Below, piece after piece: positions 6,588-6,653 of a stretch of 6,653 nucleotides of DNA (position 1 is the stretch's first letter; each line of letters opens with the position of its first letter). The notes under the pieces were generated by a model. That model saw only the letters and a list, made by a program, of their open reading frames with translations. It was not told where the DNA came from and did no database searches. Position numbers and translations under genes: made by a program. This stretch comes from Desulfobacterales bacterium (lineage in GTDB: Bacteria > Desulfobacterota > Desulfobacteria > Desulfobacterales > UBA5852). The DNA lies in NCBI GenBank assembly GCA_016735415.1, contig JAERRP010000629.1, forward strand, positions 1-6,653. Reading direction: 5' to 3'.

Positions 6588-6653
6588 GATAATCAGACCA
6601 TGAAATAAATTGTCCATTTGTGGTCACGGTCATGTGATTTGCATGTTTGATAG
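6588..6653. other. Sequence beyond the truncated peptidase
   Basis: These 66 bases are AT-richer than the peptidase gene and continue no M16 sequence in any plus frame. On the minus strand a 20-codon open stretch runs from the right edge to a TGA at 6595-6593, which could be the tail of a convergent gene but is too short to support. No terminator hairpin is seen. Confidence 0.35.

Noticed and set aside
6593..6653. Possible tail of a convergent minus-strand gene (20 codons to a TGA)
   Set aside because: It is too short to distinguish from chance and no motif is visible.

Overview
The window looks like chromosomal DNA from a Gram-negative bacterium of moderate GC content. The best guess is a Desulfobacterota-type (former deltaproteobacterial) organism. 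That guess rests on an exported M16 metallopeptidase with a signal peptide, a PiT-type phosphate permease, and a small Lys/Ala-rich histone-H1-like protein with a winged-helix tail, a combination familiar from that group. No rRNA, tRNA, CRISPR array, integrase or transposase is visible.

Layout. Positions 1-1200 (minus strand) hold a 400-codon open frame for a PiT-family inorganic phosphate permease. It runs off the left edge and lacks its N-terminus: an in-frame stop lies directly before the DVANSM part of the first PiT signature. Positions 1210-3150 (minus) hold a complete 646-residue UvrD/Rep-type superfamily 1 DNA helicase. Positions 3151-3942 are a long gap between divergent genes. The helicase side has dense inverted repeats, one of which covers the helicase ribosome binding site. 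The middle has no recognisable gene. The right side is AT-rich, with a promoter-like element and two operator-like dyads. Positions 3943-4329 (plus) encode the histone-H1-like protein. A strong rho-independent terminator follows at 4455-4504. Positions 4731-6587 (plus) encode an exported M16 zinc peptidase whose second M16 module is cut off after about 75 residues. The last 66 bases hold nothing assignable.

The genes do not form an obvious shared pathway: phosphate uptake, DNA repair helicase, nucleoid protein and periplasmic proteolysis. The helicase and histone-like genes are divergent, and the terminator separates the histone-like gene from the peptidase gene. The most notable features are the two abruptly truncated genes near the window ends (breaks near 1200 and 6575), and the structured leader of the helicase gene, where alternative base pairings could hide or expose the ribosome binding site. 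I did not find a clear new defence or mobile system.
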